Below are positions 10,200-20,755 of a stretch of 64,000 nt of DNA, piece by piece. A program made the translations under genes and the position numbers. The stretch is from Craterostigma plantagineum (lineage: Eukaryota; Streptophyta; Magnoliopsida; Lamiales; Linderniaceae). The number at the start of each line of letters is the position of its first letter. The first letter of the stretch is position 1. The notes under the pieces are model-generated. The model saw nothing but the letters and a program-made list of their open reading frames with translations. It did no database searches and was not told where the DNA came from. The stretch lies in the NCBI GenBank assembly GCA_027422505.1, contig JAPQWV010000028.1:4058001-4122000 (forward strand). Direction: 5' to 3'.

Positions 10200-13100
10200 T
10201 GTAATACCCGTAAAATCTAATTACGGGATTTACGATTTAAGTAGTGATGAAAATATTTAATTAAGAACTTTTGGATTAATTAGTATTTTCGATGATACGA
10301 TGTGTTCATATCTTTATACCTTTAAGTGACTTATGTGCCTATATGATTTCATGTTGTGTGATTTATAATTCTTATGTGTGTTACGAGTTAGAACTGATGC
10401 GACTGCATGGAACATATTTTATGATCTTACGCGTCAACGTGATTTCATATTAGGTGCTATTAGGATTACTAACCAAGTAGAAGAATTAATTAAATTTAGG
10501 TTAATTATCTATTTTAGGGTTTTTAGTACATGGCATGCTCACCTAGCAGATTTGATTTAGTATATTAAGTATTGATACCACGTTTTGGGAAACACGAATT
10601 GGTAGGAATAATTTCGAAACACATCTCACACAACCTTGGTATTAATTAATCAACCCCGAAATCTATAGTTTTGAGAGAAAGCCAACTTTGAAATACAAGT
10701 AGTATAAATATCGAAATAAGAAGATCTCGAGATATATGAATCTCAAAATCCTTGAGGCTCGAAAGCTTGTAGTCTCGAGATCCTTGGCTTTAAGAGAGAA
10801 CAAATTTTACCACCTTAAGATCTCGAGGTTTTGAAATGTCGAGATATTGAAGCTCGAGATCTTTGAAGACTGAAATCCTTAAAGTCGAAATTATGAGGCT
10901 TAAGACTGATAGAGCTCGAGATCTTTGAAGTTGAAGTCCTCAAAACTCGAGATCAAGAATAAGAAGAAAAGATGTCGAGGCCTTGAAATACTAAATTCTA
11001 GGGTATTCTAAGCAAGTTGAAAACTAAGATGAGATAATAATTAAGATAAAGTTGCCGATGTCAATTGTTTATTATCACAGCAAACTTAGATAAGGATCGA
11101 AAAGGGGTTAAGATAGTTCACTTCTAAACCTTCGAAAAACCTAAGCACAAGAGAGAACTACCTTGAAGTCTCGCACAAATCTGGGAAGAAAGGTATAAAC
11201 CATTATAATTTCATTATTAGCATGTTATATGTGTAGCTCTAACTTGAATTAATAAGTACATGTTAAGTACTCTATATGAACTGGGAATTAGAGCATACCC
11301 TTTTAGGGTTTAACATGTATTGTAAGGAACTTTGATTGTAGATATTGATTTAGGATTTCGATCACAGGTTTTCAATGTTACATTAGTGGAAATTCCGTTG
11401 ATATGCATAAGGTTCTAGGAATTATTAAGCTTAAAAGAAAAAGAAAATTTGATATGATTAGGGTTTATATAAATCGGTTCTTGAAAGTTTAATGAACAGC
11501 TTAAAGTTCATAGGATATTCATACCATTCTTGAAAATATACTTTCGATTGAGAGGTTAGATGACGAGCAATAAGATCCTAATTGATAAATTTTCGAATTC
11601 TGTTAGTTATTAAGGGATGATTTCGAGGTCTTTATAAATGATTAAAAATGTCGAGAGCTATTGACCTCGAGATCCTTAAGTAATGTTGATATTATGTCGA
11701 GATGTTATATATATCCAATGAACAAACTTATCGAGATCTTTGTGTAGTTTAAATATCGAACCTTTGTTAAATCATGTCGAGATCCATTGTATAATACATA
11801 TCGAGATTAATTACGCAAGTAAGCTTAAGAATGATGTCGAGATCTATATTGAAAATTAATATCGATATTCAGTTATAAGAGCTCGACATCTTATTTAATA
11901 TTGATACATCTCTCGACATTTAGCTTATAAAATTATATAAATCTCGAGATCTATTTTAATGTAGACATCGAAATCCTATATGCTATATCAAGGAGTATTT
12001 TTCGAGATCTATATCTAAGATAGTAATCTTCAGTTTAGGTTAAAGTTCTAAATTTAGGGTTTCGAAATTTATAAGTCAAAACTAGGGTTTTCAAATTAAG
12101 CCAATTTCGTGAAATTAAAATTAGACTAACAAACCCTAATTTTTATATGTTCCCATATTTAGGATTTGAAGATTAACGACTTATCGATAAGCTAATAGCT
12201 AAGGATACCAGGTAAGTGGAAATCGCAACTACAACACATAATTTTTTTATGTGTATGAAATTATGTGTGCTTTTATGATTTTATGTGACGTGTCTATGTG
12301 CTTATATGATTTTATGCGAGTTCTTACGTGATTTAATTACGTTATACGATGACATGATACGCATATTCATGGCATGAGCATGTGCACGCACGACTAGTAC
12401 GAGAGTCAGGGAGATAGCGTGCATGAGTATAAGATCGCTTGAATGCGATATGTACATTTGCCGATATGGGCATTTGTGTCGACTCAATGACGAGTCACGG
12501 CTCTTCTATGCTACCACGGCGATTCACGAAGCCGAATTACCTGATTCACGAAAGGTAGGGGGAATACCCCGTAGCGGGAGATGCAACCTGGAGGATGCGA
12601 CTCGAGGGTATGAGCGGCACCGAGGGAACCAATAGTGTTGGCAACCTCGTAGTAAGCTACCAGTGAGAAGCGCCCGCGTGTCAGACCGCATTGGGATGGA
12701 AAGGCGCCTTAGGGTTAAACGAAATTTGTGTGCCCGGGTTAGCCTCTCAATGGGACTGCATTGGGATTGAAAGGCACTGGTAGCCTCTCAGTGTGTACCG
12801 TATTGGGATTGAAAAGACCATAGGGTTACGCACATATTGAGTACTCGGGTTTAGCCTCCCAGTGTGTGTACTGCCACTTATTTATACCCTAAGGGGTTTG
12901 AGCTCTATATGGTGCATAGTAAGATTGAAAGCCGAGGGCCCAACATGAAATGAGGAAATGAGAAGGTCAAGAAGGATGAGAGAAATAGATAGCATTGGCG
13001 CGAACGCCTTCGCTATTTAGGTCATGTGCATTGCATGCATGGTTTCACTTACTGATCTTTATAAGCTCATTCCACGTTTTTATGTGTTTTAGGACCCCGC

Positions 13101-13398
13101 GATCACGATACGTGATCATTTTCACGGCGAGGCCAACTTTTGAAGCTTCCGGGGGCTTTTGAGATGGAAGTGTGTGCATGGATGTGACCTTGTGGAGGCC
13201 CAGTAGATAGATTTATTTTGACCCGCATGCGCGCTTTCCTATATAAATAGGAGTCATGATAACTTTGTAGGAATAGTTACGATTCCTTTTTATGAAAGGA
13301 AAAATTTTATACGGAATTTCGTACGATATATTTCGTTATTAGAACATTAGTCGTGTAGACTAGTGTAGAAAGTAGTGGTGGAAGGCGAGGCTGCCACA
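10200..13398 (+). repeat. Gypsy-A 3' LTR
   Basis: Nearly identical to 5153-8358, with a few tens of substitutions and small indels. Differences include the repeat block near 12690-12830 and a small insertion in the GAAGCTTCCGGGGG region near 13145. It ends GAGGCTGCCACA and is followed by the GAAAA duplication. The CTCGAG clusters recur at 10723-10980 and 11649-12010. Confidence 0.95.
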
Positions 13399-13403
13399 GA
13401 AAA
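13399..13403 (+). repeat. Target-site duplication of Gypsy-A, right copy (GAAAA)
   Basis: It matches 5148-5152. Beyond it the Copia-1 RT resumes. Confidence 0.95.
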
Positions 13404-13667
13404 GCAGTGGGAGCAAGATATCTTTCCTCGTATTGTACGTGGACGACATCCTTTTGATAGGAAATGATACTTGAATGCTCTCGATGGTGAAAGCGCGGCT
13501 TTCGACCGAATTCTCCATGAAAGACTTGGGAGAAGCTACCTACATCTTGGGATTCGCCTTTATAGAGATCGAGCGAATCGTATGTTAGGACTCTCCCAGG
13601 CCCTTTACTTAGAGAAGGTCCTGAAGCGATATAATATGGACAACTCTAAGAAAGGGTTCTTGCCTAT
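13404..13667 (+). pseudogene. Copia-1 reverse transcriptase, second segment
   Basis: It begins with the catalytic box LYVDDILLIGND and continues with FSMKDLGEATYILG, YRDRANRMLGLSQALYLEKV and KRYNMDNSKKGFLP, the usual Copia RT thumb region. A stop codon near 13469 and at least two frameshifts break it. The sequence runs into the LINE-B insertion site. The last 17 bp (13651-13667) are the LINE-B target-site duplication and recur at 20268-20284. Confidence 0.9.
13651..13667 (+). repeat. Target-site duplication of LINE-B, left copy
   Basis: AAAGGGTTCTTGCCTAT recurs at 20268-20284. The leading AAA of the right copy cannot be separated from the LINE A-tail, so the true duplication is 14-17 bp, normal for target-primed reverse transcription. 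Confidence 0.95.
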
Positions 13668-13954
13668 CAACTTCAAAGGAGAGAAAAGGCTTATGAAAGA
13701 AGTCTTAAAGCCAATTCTCTCTCTAGCTTCTCTCTCTAGAATTCTCTCTCCCGTTTGAAACCCTAAAACCCGCCATCAATACCATCATCCTCCCCCCTCT
13801 TACCGCCGGCAACCACACCACCACCACCCTACTGATCGCCGGCGCACTCACCCTACCCTCCATCGCCGGGACCAAACGACGATGGGAGGGTGTTAGACCC
13901 GCTCAAACCCCCCCCCCCTCCCCTCCCGTGTCTCTTCATCTCCCTTTCTTCTAC

Positions 13955-15703
13955 ATGGCGTCTTCTTCATCCGCCATGGATGATTCCGCAATGGTCCCAG
14001 ATCTGTTTGAAGTGCTCCCTGATTATGAGCTCCTTAGAAGCAATATCGCTGATTTTGACGAGAGATTCGACGTTGCTGATTTCGAAGCAACGGTTGCCCG
14101 CGTTATGGCCGGCGCCTCCACGCCTATTCCGCCGGCTGCGCCCAACAGCTCGGCCACGGGTGGCCAGACGCAGCTGACGACCGTGCCGCTCCATCACCGG
14201 CGCAAGAAACGCTCCACGAGCCACATCCAGCCCGTCCGTGATTCCCGCTTGGAGCGGCCACAGATCCGCCGGGGAACTCCGCCGCCGAGCCACCTCCATG
14301 GACTCAATCAGACTGGAGCCACCTCTGAGGCGGCGACGGCCATGAAGATGTCTCAAAACCCTAAAGCCCAACAGAGAAACCCTTCGACTCCCCACCTTAA
14401 CGGGCCTAGGGTTTTCGACGTCGGGACTGACCTCGCTGCTGCCGGGACCTCTATCAGCCACGTTGCGATGATGCTGGATCGCTATTTCTCTGGGCGCCGG
14501 GGCTCACCGCACCGAGACCCAGGGCCGATCCTCGAACAGGTTACTAATGGCCCGACCCAACCCATGGCAGCAGCTACTTCGCTTGGGACCAGCCTGAATC
14601 TGCTCCCTTCTGAACCAGTGGGGAACCCTAATGGACGTCTACCAGATAAGGACGTGGCTGTACCAAAGGCCCCGGCAGATTTCCATCCTATCCTGGAGGA
14701 TGCATCTGATGATGACCCGCCGCTGCATAGTCCGGATCGCCGTCTCCCTACATACCAGGGCGCGACGCCACCTGCCCCCGGGTTAGGGCCGATCCCGGAT
14801 GTTGGACATGCTGAAGAACAATCGCTGGTGGTGTCGGTCCCCACCATGGATATCCAGGCTACCCCTCATCAGCAACGGAAATCACAGCCCTCCTTTGCTG
14901 CTGTTGCTCAGGGCGCAATTGTTAGCCGGGGGGACCAACGACGTGAACAACCTGAGAGGCTGGAACTCTCCTACAAGCCGCCGACGGTGTTTGAGGGTGT
15001 GGCCGAGGCTCGTCCCCCTTGGGAAGTCGCATGCAAAGGATCGGCTCGATGGGAGCATACACTAGTCGGGTACTTCTTGGGGAAACGACCTTACTTCCCC
15101 CACCTTGAGAGGTTTGCTAGAGCTATCTGGGCTGATTTGGTTGAAGTCCGAGTGGCTCTTAATGGGTTTTTTAAATTTCGTTTCGCGACGGCGGCTGCCT
15201 GCACCGCTGCTATGGATGGCGGGCCTTGGCTGATGAACGGACAGCCTCTATTCCTCGAGAGTTGGCGCCCTGGTATGTCCTTTGCAAAGAAGCACCACAC
15301 CACTATCCCGCTTTGGGTTAAACTACGTAATATCCCCTCAGAGTTTTGGACTAAAGAGGGGTTGAGTTTTGTTGCTAGCGTTATCGGCAAACCCCTATTT
15401 GCGGACGCTATGACGGCTAAAGGGGAACGTCTCGAATACGCACGGGTATGCATAGAGAAGACCCTTACGGAACCATTCACCGAGCAATTCAATATCAGAA
15501 TCCCTAGTGAGCATGGAGGTTTCTTGGGGGTGGTCCCCGTTCAAGTTGAGTACGAATGGCGGCCCCGGAAGTGTGCCACTTGTGATTCTTGGAACCACGG
15601 AGCTGGGAACTGCCCCAAGAATAGGGCCCCACCTCGTAAAACTCCCACGGAGGTAACCCGACACATGCCGCCAAAACAGCCGCAAACAGCCCCCCACCCA
15701 TAA
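13955..15703 (+). CDS. LINE-B ORF1 (gag-like RNA-binding protein), C-terminally truncated
   Basis: This is an RNA-binding partner of the LINE RNP. The chosen start is the ATG at 13955 (MASSSSAMDD), with a second ATG at 13976; the frame is open upstream but has no ATG there. The 582 residues comprise a Pro/Ser-rich N-terminal half with the HHRRKKRSTSH basic patch, a DUF4283-type domain at about 371-510 (GYFLGKRPYF, ALNGFFKFRF, GGPWLMNGQPLFL, IPLWVKLRNIP) and a CCHC finger at about 539-553 (KCATCDSWNHGAGNC). The frame ends at 15703 just after a C run (15690-15695). Comparison with LINE-A shows that about 100 more residues are encoded in the -1 frame (15691-15990). A one-base loss in the C run best explains this. 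Confidence 0.9.
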   Translation: MASSSSAMDDSAMVPDLFEVLPDYELLRSNIADFDERFDVADFEATVARVMAGASTPIPPAAPNSSATGGQTQLTTVPLHHRRKKRSTSHIQPVRDSRLERPQIRRGTPPPSHLHGLNQTGATSEAATAMKMSQNPKAQQRNPSTPHLNGPRVFDVGTDLAAAGTSISHVAMMLDRYFSGRRGSPHRDPGPILEQVTNGPTQPMAAATSLGTSLNLLPSEPVGNPNGRLPDKDVAVPKAPADFHPILEDASDDDPPLHSPDRRLPTYQGATPPAPGLGPIPDVGHAEEQSLVVSVPTMDIQATPHQQRKSQPSFAAVAQGAIVSRGDQRREQPERLELSYKPPTVFEGVAEARPPWEVACKGSARWEHTLVGYFLGKRPYFPHLERFARAIWADLVEVRVALNGFFKFRFATAAACTAAMDGGPWLMNGQPLFLESWRPGMSFAKKHHTTIPLWVKLRNIPSEFWTKEGLSFVASVIGKPLFADAMTAKGERLEYARVCIEKTLTEPFTEQFNIRIPSEHGGFLGVVPVQVEYEWRPRKCATCDSWNHGAGNCPKNRAPPRKTPTEVTRHMPPKQPQTAPHP

Positions 15704-15990
15704 CGGAGCCCAATAGGAACACCCGCCCAGGTGTTGCCGTGACCTCACAGACCGGAAGCCGTCGGCCGGAAAACAAAGACAAGGGCAAGCTTCAGGATGC
15801 TAGTGCCTGGCCCCTCCGTGCCTCTGCCTTGAGCACCGACGAGTGGAACTTAGGCGGGTCTACTAGTACGTGTGGTAGGTTGTCCCTACCCATTGATGGC
15901 CATAATATGTTTGGGGTCCTAGCCGATCTTGAGGAACACCATCTTTCCACCAAGGGTCCTATAGCAGCCCTCCCCATGGGTGATCCATGA
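15691..15990 (+). pseudogene. Out-of-frame C-terminal tail of LINE-B ORF1
   Basis: The -1 frame is open from within the C run at 15690-15695 to the TGA at 15988-15990, and holds NMFGVLADLEEHHLSTKGP near its end. LINE-A carries the equivalent NPFAVLAELE...TEGP tail in frame with its ORF1. The TGA overlaps the ORF2 start as ATGA. No good ATG lies at its beginning, so it is a detached piece of ORF1 and not a separate gene. Programmed -1 frameshifting is a less likely alternative. Confidence 0.8.
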
Positions 15991-18900
15991 TCCCTGTCGC
16001 CTCATGGAACGTGCGTGGTCTAAATAGGTTAGACCACCGATGGGCGGCGAGGGAGATGATTACTAGACATAACTTGAGGATTATTGGGCTGATCGAGACG
16101 AGAGTGTCCGAACAAAATGCTTCGTCGCTCACTACTTCGATTCGTCAGTGGCAGTGGTTTTATGATTACGAGGATGGCCCTGCCTCTCGTATTTGGGTTG
16201 GATGGGATGAGTCCTATCTTGCGGTCACGGTTGAAGCCTTCACAAAGCAAGCGATCCATTGCAAAGTTCGCATCCTTGATGAACGCTTGGATTTCTACAT
16301 CAGTTTTGTTTATGGAAATAACACGCGTGCGGACCGCACCCATCTTTGGGAAGATCTCACGACGATTTCCCGGTCTCGGGCAGCCGTACCCTGGGTGGTC
16401 ATGGGCGACTTCAACGCGATTCTTACCAGTTCGGATGCACAGGGTGGGTCCCCTACGGGAGGATGCCGTGAGATGGCCGCCTGCCTTAATGCGTCGGACC
16501 TTACTAACTTGCCGAGGGTTGGAGCCTTCTTCACGTGGTATAACCAACAAACTGGCTCCTCGGGTGTCTGGAGGCGGCTGGATAGGATGCTTGGTAATCC
16601 CGCTTGGTTCGCACGGTTCGGGGACATACCATACAGATGTGCTCCTCCCGCCACCTCAGATCACTCACCGCTTATCTTGGAGGTTGAGACCCACCCGCGT
16701 ACCAAAGGTGACACCTTCCGGTTTGATAACTTCTTAGTGCATGACCCCCGTTTCCGTCCATTGGTAGCGGAGGCGTGGGCCCAAAGCATAAGTGGATACC
16801 CTATGTTCTCTGTTATGCGGCGGCTTAAGTCACTCAAAATTGCGCTCAAGTCTCTCCGCCGAGATAAGGGTGACCTCAATAGGAATGTTCTTCAAACTCA
16901 GCGGTTTCTCGAGATTGCGCAACAACTTTTGGAGCAATACCCGTTGGATCCGAATCTTTTACTTCTTGAGAAACGGTGCCGGTTGGTGTATGCTCAGGCG
17001 GTTAACATGGAACACTTAGCGCTGTCCCAACGTGCTAAAGTGGCGTGGTTAAAAGACGGGGATCAATGCACGGCCTTCTTGTTCAAGAAGGTAGCGACGA
17101 GAAGAACCATCAACCGTATCCTTACCCTTGAAGATGAATCTGGCTCGACCTTCGAAGGGGATGGCAGCGTACGGGCTGAACTCGTTCGGTTCTATACGGA
17201 TCTCCTCGGTCAATCTGGCCGCCTTGAACCCATCAGTCGTACGGATATTGCCCCTTTTCTCACGAGAAAACTCAACGCAGCCGATGGTGATCTTCTCACC
17301 TCACCGCTTACTGATGCTGAAATTAAAAGTGCACTTTTTTCAATTGGGGATAACCGGTCTCCCGGCCCGGATGGTTTCACGGCCGCCTTCTACAAGAATG
17401 CTTGGGATATTATTGGGCTGGACATTACTCACGCTGTTAAGGAATTCTTCCGTACCGGACACCTTTTAGGAGAACTCAATGCTACCCTCATTACACTCAT
17501 TCCTAAGAGTGACAACCCACGTATGGCTAAAGATTTTCGTCCAATCTCTTGCTGTAACGTCCTTTACAAAGTTATTTCGAAAGTCTTGGCCAACCGCTTG
17601 CGTGGCTGCCTGGGGAAGCTCGTCCATCGCACCCAATCGGCTTTCATTCCTGGTAGGCGCATCTCGGACAACATCCTTCTAGCACAAGAGATCTGCCATG
17701 GTTATAAGAATGCGGGACTGCCCGAGCGGGTGACCTTCAAAGTCGACCTTGCGAAGGCTTATGATAAGGTCGAGTGGGATTTTCTTCTCCTTACACTTGA
17801 GGAACTAAATTTTCCTAATGCCTTCGTCGGATGGATCCGCTCGTGTCTTACCTCACCATGCTACTCGATCAATATTAATGGGCGGCCCGAAGGGTTTTTC
17901 AAGGGGAAACGTGGCCTTCGGCAAGGTGACCCTATTTCCCCCTACCTTTTTACTTTGGTGATGGAAGTTCTTCATGGCATTATTGAGGATCGGATCCGAC
18001 GCTCGGGATGCTTTCAGTTCCACTGGCGATGCGATTCGATGGCGCTTTTCATGCTTACCTTCGCCGATGACTTGCTTTTATTCTCGCACGGTGATGCCCG
18101 ATCGGTAAGCATCTTTAAGGAAAGCCTTGATCTCTTTGCTTCACTTGCTGGCCTTAGAGCTAACATCACGAAGAGTGAGATGTTCACCTCCAAAAGAGCT
18201 GAGCGGTTGAAGAGCACCTTTCAAGGCATTATGGGCTTCCCCTCGGGTTCACTTCCCGTCCGATACCTTGGTGTTCCCTTGATTACCTCGCGGCTCTCGA
18301 TTGCTGACTGCGACCCTCTTTTATGCAACATTGATCGCCGTCTTGGCTCCTGGACGAATCTTTCTTTATCTTATGCTGGCCGGCTCCAACTCATTAAGTC
18401 GGTCCTCCTTGGTATTCATACTTATTGGGCTGGTGTTTTCTTGCTTCCCAAGGGCGTCATTCGGGCCATTGAGTCCCGGCTTAGGTCCTTCCTCTGGAGG
18501 GGATCGAGCGCGAAGGTTGCATGGGAAGATATCTGTGTTCCCAGGGAGGAGGGGGGTCTCGGACTACGGTCGGTTGAGACGGACAACAAGGCCTTACTTA
18601 TGCGACTTATCTGGAGTGTGTTGGAGGGGGATGACAAGTCCATCTGGGCTACCTGGATACGACGAACAAGGCTGCATAACAGCTCTCTTTGGTCCATCAG
18701 ACCTTCAGCGACGACATCTTGGACTTGGAGGAAACTCCTGAAACTCCGCCATACCATTCGCCCCCTTATTGAGTTTCGCATTGGCAATGGCTTTAATACC
18801 CGTCTCTGGACGGACCCTTGGCTCCTCCCGTGCCCTCTTGTTGAGAGATTCCCTCGCGGACCGCAGGTCATGGGGCTGCCTCTTGACTCGAGGTTGAGGT

Positions 18901-19601
18901 CCGTCATCACCGATAATACTTGGCACTGGCCTGCGCAAACCACGACGGAGTACTTGGAGTTTGGCCCGCTCCTTCCTCCACTTCACCCTGGGGAGGAGGA
19001 CAGTGTGAGATGGACTGCTTCTGGGAATGGCCTTTTCTCCACTCACTCGGCCAGGGATAGAATCCGCCTTCGCCGCCCTATTGTACAATGGCACACGCTC
19101 TTCGGGGGTCCGATTTCCATCCCTCGACATGAGTTAATCTTATGGTTGGCAATACGAGATAGACTAGCGACGCGCGACAAGCATTGGGTGGCTGCGGCCG
19201 CGGGAACTTCTACTTGCCTTCTCTGTGACGATGCGGTGGCAGAGACTACTCGCCACCTTTTCTTTGATTGCAGGTTTTCGCATCGCTGCCTCAGGATGCT
19301 CCGGGACCACATGCGGTTTGGGTGGCCTGTTAGGGACTGGTTTGAGGGCATACATTGGGCGGCTGGACGCTGGCGTAGTCGGCACTTAGCCTCACTGGGC
19401 CCGCGCCATGTGCTTGCCTCCTTAATCTACCATCTGTGGGCTGAACGGAATAGGAGATGGCATGACGGCAGGCGACGCACACCTCAGCAAATTGTGAAGG
19501 ACATCGAGACCCTACTTAGCATACGTCTGTCTACCCTATCGCCCAAATTTGCCTTGCAGCTGTGCGCTTTACGACGGGTCTGGCGAATTGCTTGGGCATA
19601 G
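15987..19601 (+). CDS. LINE-B ORF2: endonuclease-reverse transcriptase, intact frame
   Basis: The 1204-residue protein nicks target DNA and primes reverse transcription there. Residues 1-235 are an APE-type endonuclease with SWNVRGLN, LIETRV, MGDFNAIL, WRRLDRMLGN and SDHSPL. The RT spans about 455-800: SPGPDGFTAAFYKN, LIPKSDNPRMAKDFRPIS, SAFIPGRRISDNIL, VDLAKAYDKVEWDFL, GLRQGDPISPYLF and the catalytic FADDLLLF near 691. Residues 1030-1110 are a zf-RVT domain with a C-terminal CX2CX9HX4C finger (CLLC...H...C). No RNase H domain is apparent. The start is the ATG that overlaps the ORF1-tail stop. All visible catalytic residues are present, so it may be active. Confidence 0.95.
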   Translation: MIPVASWNVRGLNRLDHRWAAREMITRHNLRIIGLIETRVSEQNASSLTTSIRQWQWFYDYEDGPASRIWVGWDESYLAVTVEAFTKQAIHCKVRILDERLDFYISFVYGNNTRADRTHLWEDLTTISRSRAAVPWVVMGDFNAILTSSDAQGGSPTGGCREMAACLNASDLTNLPRVGAFFTWYNQQTGSSGVWRRLDRMLGNPAWFARFGDIPYRCAPPATSDHSPLILEVETHPRTKGDTFRFDNFLVHDPRFRPLVAEAWAQSISGYPMFSVMRRLKSLKIALKSLRRDKGDLNRNVLQTQRFLEIAQQLLEQYPLDPNLLLLEKRCRLVYAQAVNMEHLALSQRAKVAWLKDGDQCTAFLFKKVATRRTINRILTLEDESGSTFEGDGSVRAELVRFYTDLLGQSGRLEPISRTDIAPFLTRKLNAADGDLLTSPLTDAEIKSALFSIGDNRSPGPDGFTAAFYKNAWDIIGLDITHAVKEFFRTGHLLGELNATLITLIPKSDNPRMAKDFRPISCCNVLYKVISKVLANRLRGCLGKLVHRTQSAFIPGRRISDNILLAQEICHGYKNAGLPERVTFKVDLAKAYDKVEWDFLLLTLEELNFPNAFVGWIRSCLTSPCYSININGRPEGFFKGKRGLRQGDPISPYLFTLVMEVLHGIIEDRIRRSGCFQFHWRCDSMALFMLTFADDLLLFSHGDARSVSIFKESLDLFASLAGLRANITKSEMFTSKRAERLKSTFQGIMGFPSGSLPVRYLGVPLITSRLSIADCDPLLCNIDRRLGSWTNLSLSYAGRLQLIKSVLLGIHTYWAGVFLLPKGVIRAIESRLRSFLWRGSSAKVAWEDICVPREEGGLGLRSVETDNKALLMRLIWSVLEGDDKSIWATWIRRTRLHNSSLWSIRPSATTSWTWRKLLKLRHTIRPLIEFRIGNGFNTRLWTDPWLLPCPLVERFPRGPQVMGLPLDSRLRSVITDNTWHWPAQTTTEYLEFGPLLPPLHPGEEDSVRWTASGNGLFSTHSARDRIRLRRPIVQWHTLFGGPISIPRHELILWLAIRDRLATRDKHWVAAAAGTSTCLLCDDAVAETTRHLFFDCRFSHRCLRMLRDHMRFGWPVRDWFEGIHWAAGRWRSRHLASLGPRHVLASLIYHLWAERNRRWHDGRRRTPQQIVKDIETLLSIRLSTLSPKFALQLCALRRVWRIAWA

Positions 19602-20270
19602 TCTACCTTGGACCTTGGACCTTGGACCTTGGACCTAGGTCCTGGGACCTTGTATCCTTTCCCTTCTTCCGCTTTGTTGCTCTGTACTATTTGGTCCTTC
19701 CTCTCGGCCTTCCTTTGCTTTGTGTGTGTGCAGGCCAGCAGGTGAGCTTTGGACCCCGATGTTGCTCGTCTGCAGGTGAGCTTTGGACCCCGATGTTGCT
19801 CGTTTTCCCTGCCTGAGTCGCTCCCTGCAGGTGTGTGGTGACTAACTGGCCCTGGCGACGTCCCCATCTGGCTTGCGACATGGAAAACTGGTGGTGCCAT
19901 GAGTACGCTTTCTTTGACCAGATCTGCGGTTGCCTTTTCCCGCCAGAAGCATTTCCATCGTGACTCTGTCTTCTGTTTGTGCATCTTGCACTTGTTGGCA
20001 CTTTGCTGGGTAGCCCTGCTGGCACTACACCTGGTGCCAGGAACCGGTTGACTGTTGTGGTTTTGACACCTACTTTGCCTTTGCTTTTGGTCTTTAGTGT
20101 TTCTCTCTCGGGGCTTAGGTCTTGTTTGGACCTTGTAGGTTGTCTGGGTTACCTGGTCTATGGTGTTGTCTGGTCTGTCGTACATTACCGTTTGATGCGG
20201 CATGAGCGATATCATGCCCGCTGCTCTGTACCCCTGTTTTTCATATTTAGTTACCAATTTCCAAAAAAAA
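19602..20270 (+). repeat. LINE-B 3' UTR with short tandem repeats and A-tail
   Basis: Just after the ORF2 stop there are three copies of CCTTGGA followed by imperfect copies (19609-19650). A unit of about 35 bp beginning CAGGTGAGCTTTGGACC occurs twice in tandem (19740-19804). The rest is T/G-rich without coding potential. It ends with eight A residues at 20263-20270. Tandem repeats in LINE 3' UTRs are common and may help RT recognise its RNA; that role is inference. Confidence 0.75.
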
Positions 20271-20284
20271 GGGTTCTTGCCTAT
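20268..20284 (+). repeat. Target-site duplication of LINE-B, right copy
   Basis: It matches 13651-13667 and is followed by the resumed Copia-1 frame (MRHGIH). Confidence 0.95.
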
Positions 20285-20755
20285 GCGGCATGGGATTCAC
20301 ATTTCCAAGGCTATGAGCCCTCCTAGTGAGTTGGAGCGGAAGAGATGAACGGAATCCCCTATGCATCCGCGGTGGTAGCTTGATGTACGCGATGCTTTGC
20401 ACGCGACCGGACTTGGCGTACGCTGTGAGCGTAGTCAGTCGGTTTCAGGCTGACCCTGGTACGGAACATTGGACAGCAGTCAAGACTATCCAAACAGAGC
20501 ACTACTGCAGATTCCACCTGCGAAGCAGATCATATAGCGGCCTCAGAGGCAGCGAAGGAAGGTGTTTGGATGAGAAAGTTCTTGGAAGAACTTGGTGTCG
20601 TTCCTGTAGCAGATAGGCCATTCCCATTGTGGTGTGACAATACTGGCGCTATTGCTCAGGCAAAAGAACCGAGGTCTCACAGTAGGTCCAAACGTATAGA
20701 AAGAAAGATAGGTATTAGATACTGCAGCGCATGGCATTGAGTGCAAGTGGGAGAT
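20285..20755 (+). pseudogene. Copia-1 RT end and RNase H remnant, with polypurine tract
   Basis: Fragments in changing frames read HGIHISKAMSPPS, then GSLMYAMLCTRPDLAYAVSV and SRFQADPGTEHWTAVK, then ASEAAKEGVWMRKFLEELGV and WCDNTGAIAQAKEPRSHSRS, the usual Copia RNase H order. Roughly 150 bp is missing between the WTAVK part and the AASEAAKEG part. Frameshifts and stops are frequent. The final AGTGGGAGAT is the polypurine tract before the LTR at 20756. Confidence 0.85.

Larger units (their letters stand above)
5153..13398 (+). mobile_element. Gypsy-A: complete-ended, pol-less Ty3/Gypsy LTR retrotransposon
   Basis: Two direct LTRs (5153-8358 and 10200-13398, about 3.2 kb each) flank an internal region of only 1.84 kb with a PBS, one gag gene, a trace of protease and a polypurine tract. 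Both ends are TG...CA and the flanks are duplicated (GAAAA). The LTRs differ at only a few tens of sites by eye, so the insertion is recent. RT, RNase H and integrase are absent, so the element is non-autonomous. The CPKCARRH...CFKCGKAGH gag pattern and the initiator-Met PBS fit chromovirus (Tekay/Del-like) relatives; that lineage call is inference. Confidence 0.95.
13668..20270 (+). mobile_element. LINE-B: near-complete L1-type LINE inserted in Copia-1
   Basis: It has a 5' leader (13668-13954), ORF1, ORF2, a 660-bp 3' UTR and a short A-tail (eight A, partly shared with the duplication). A 14-17 bp target-site duplication flanks it. It interrupts the Copia RT sequence ...KKGFLP / KGFLPMRHG, which joins when the LINE is removed. 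ORF2 is undamaged by eye; ORF1 carries one frameshift at its C-terminus. At 6.6 kb it looks full length, but the exact transcription start is unknown. Confidence 0.95.

Noticed and set aside
19484..20257. 257-residue minus frame over the LINE-B 3' UTR
   Set aside because: It runs antisense through the 3' UTR and ORF2 end, is low in complexity, and matches no known protein.
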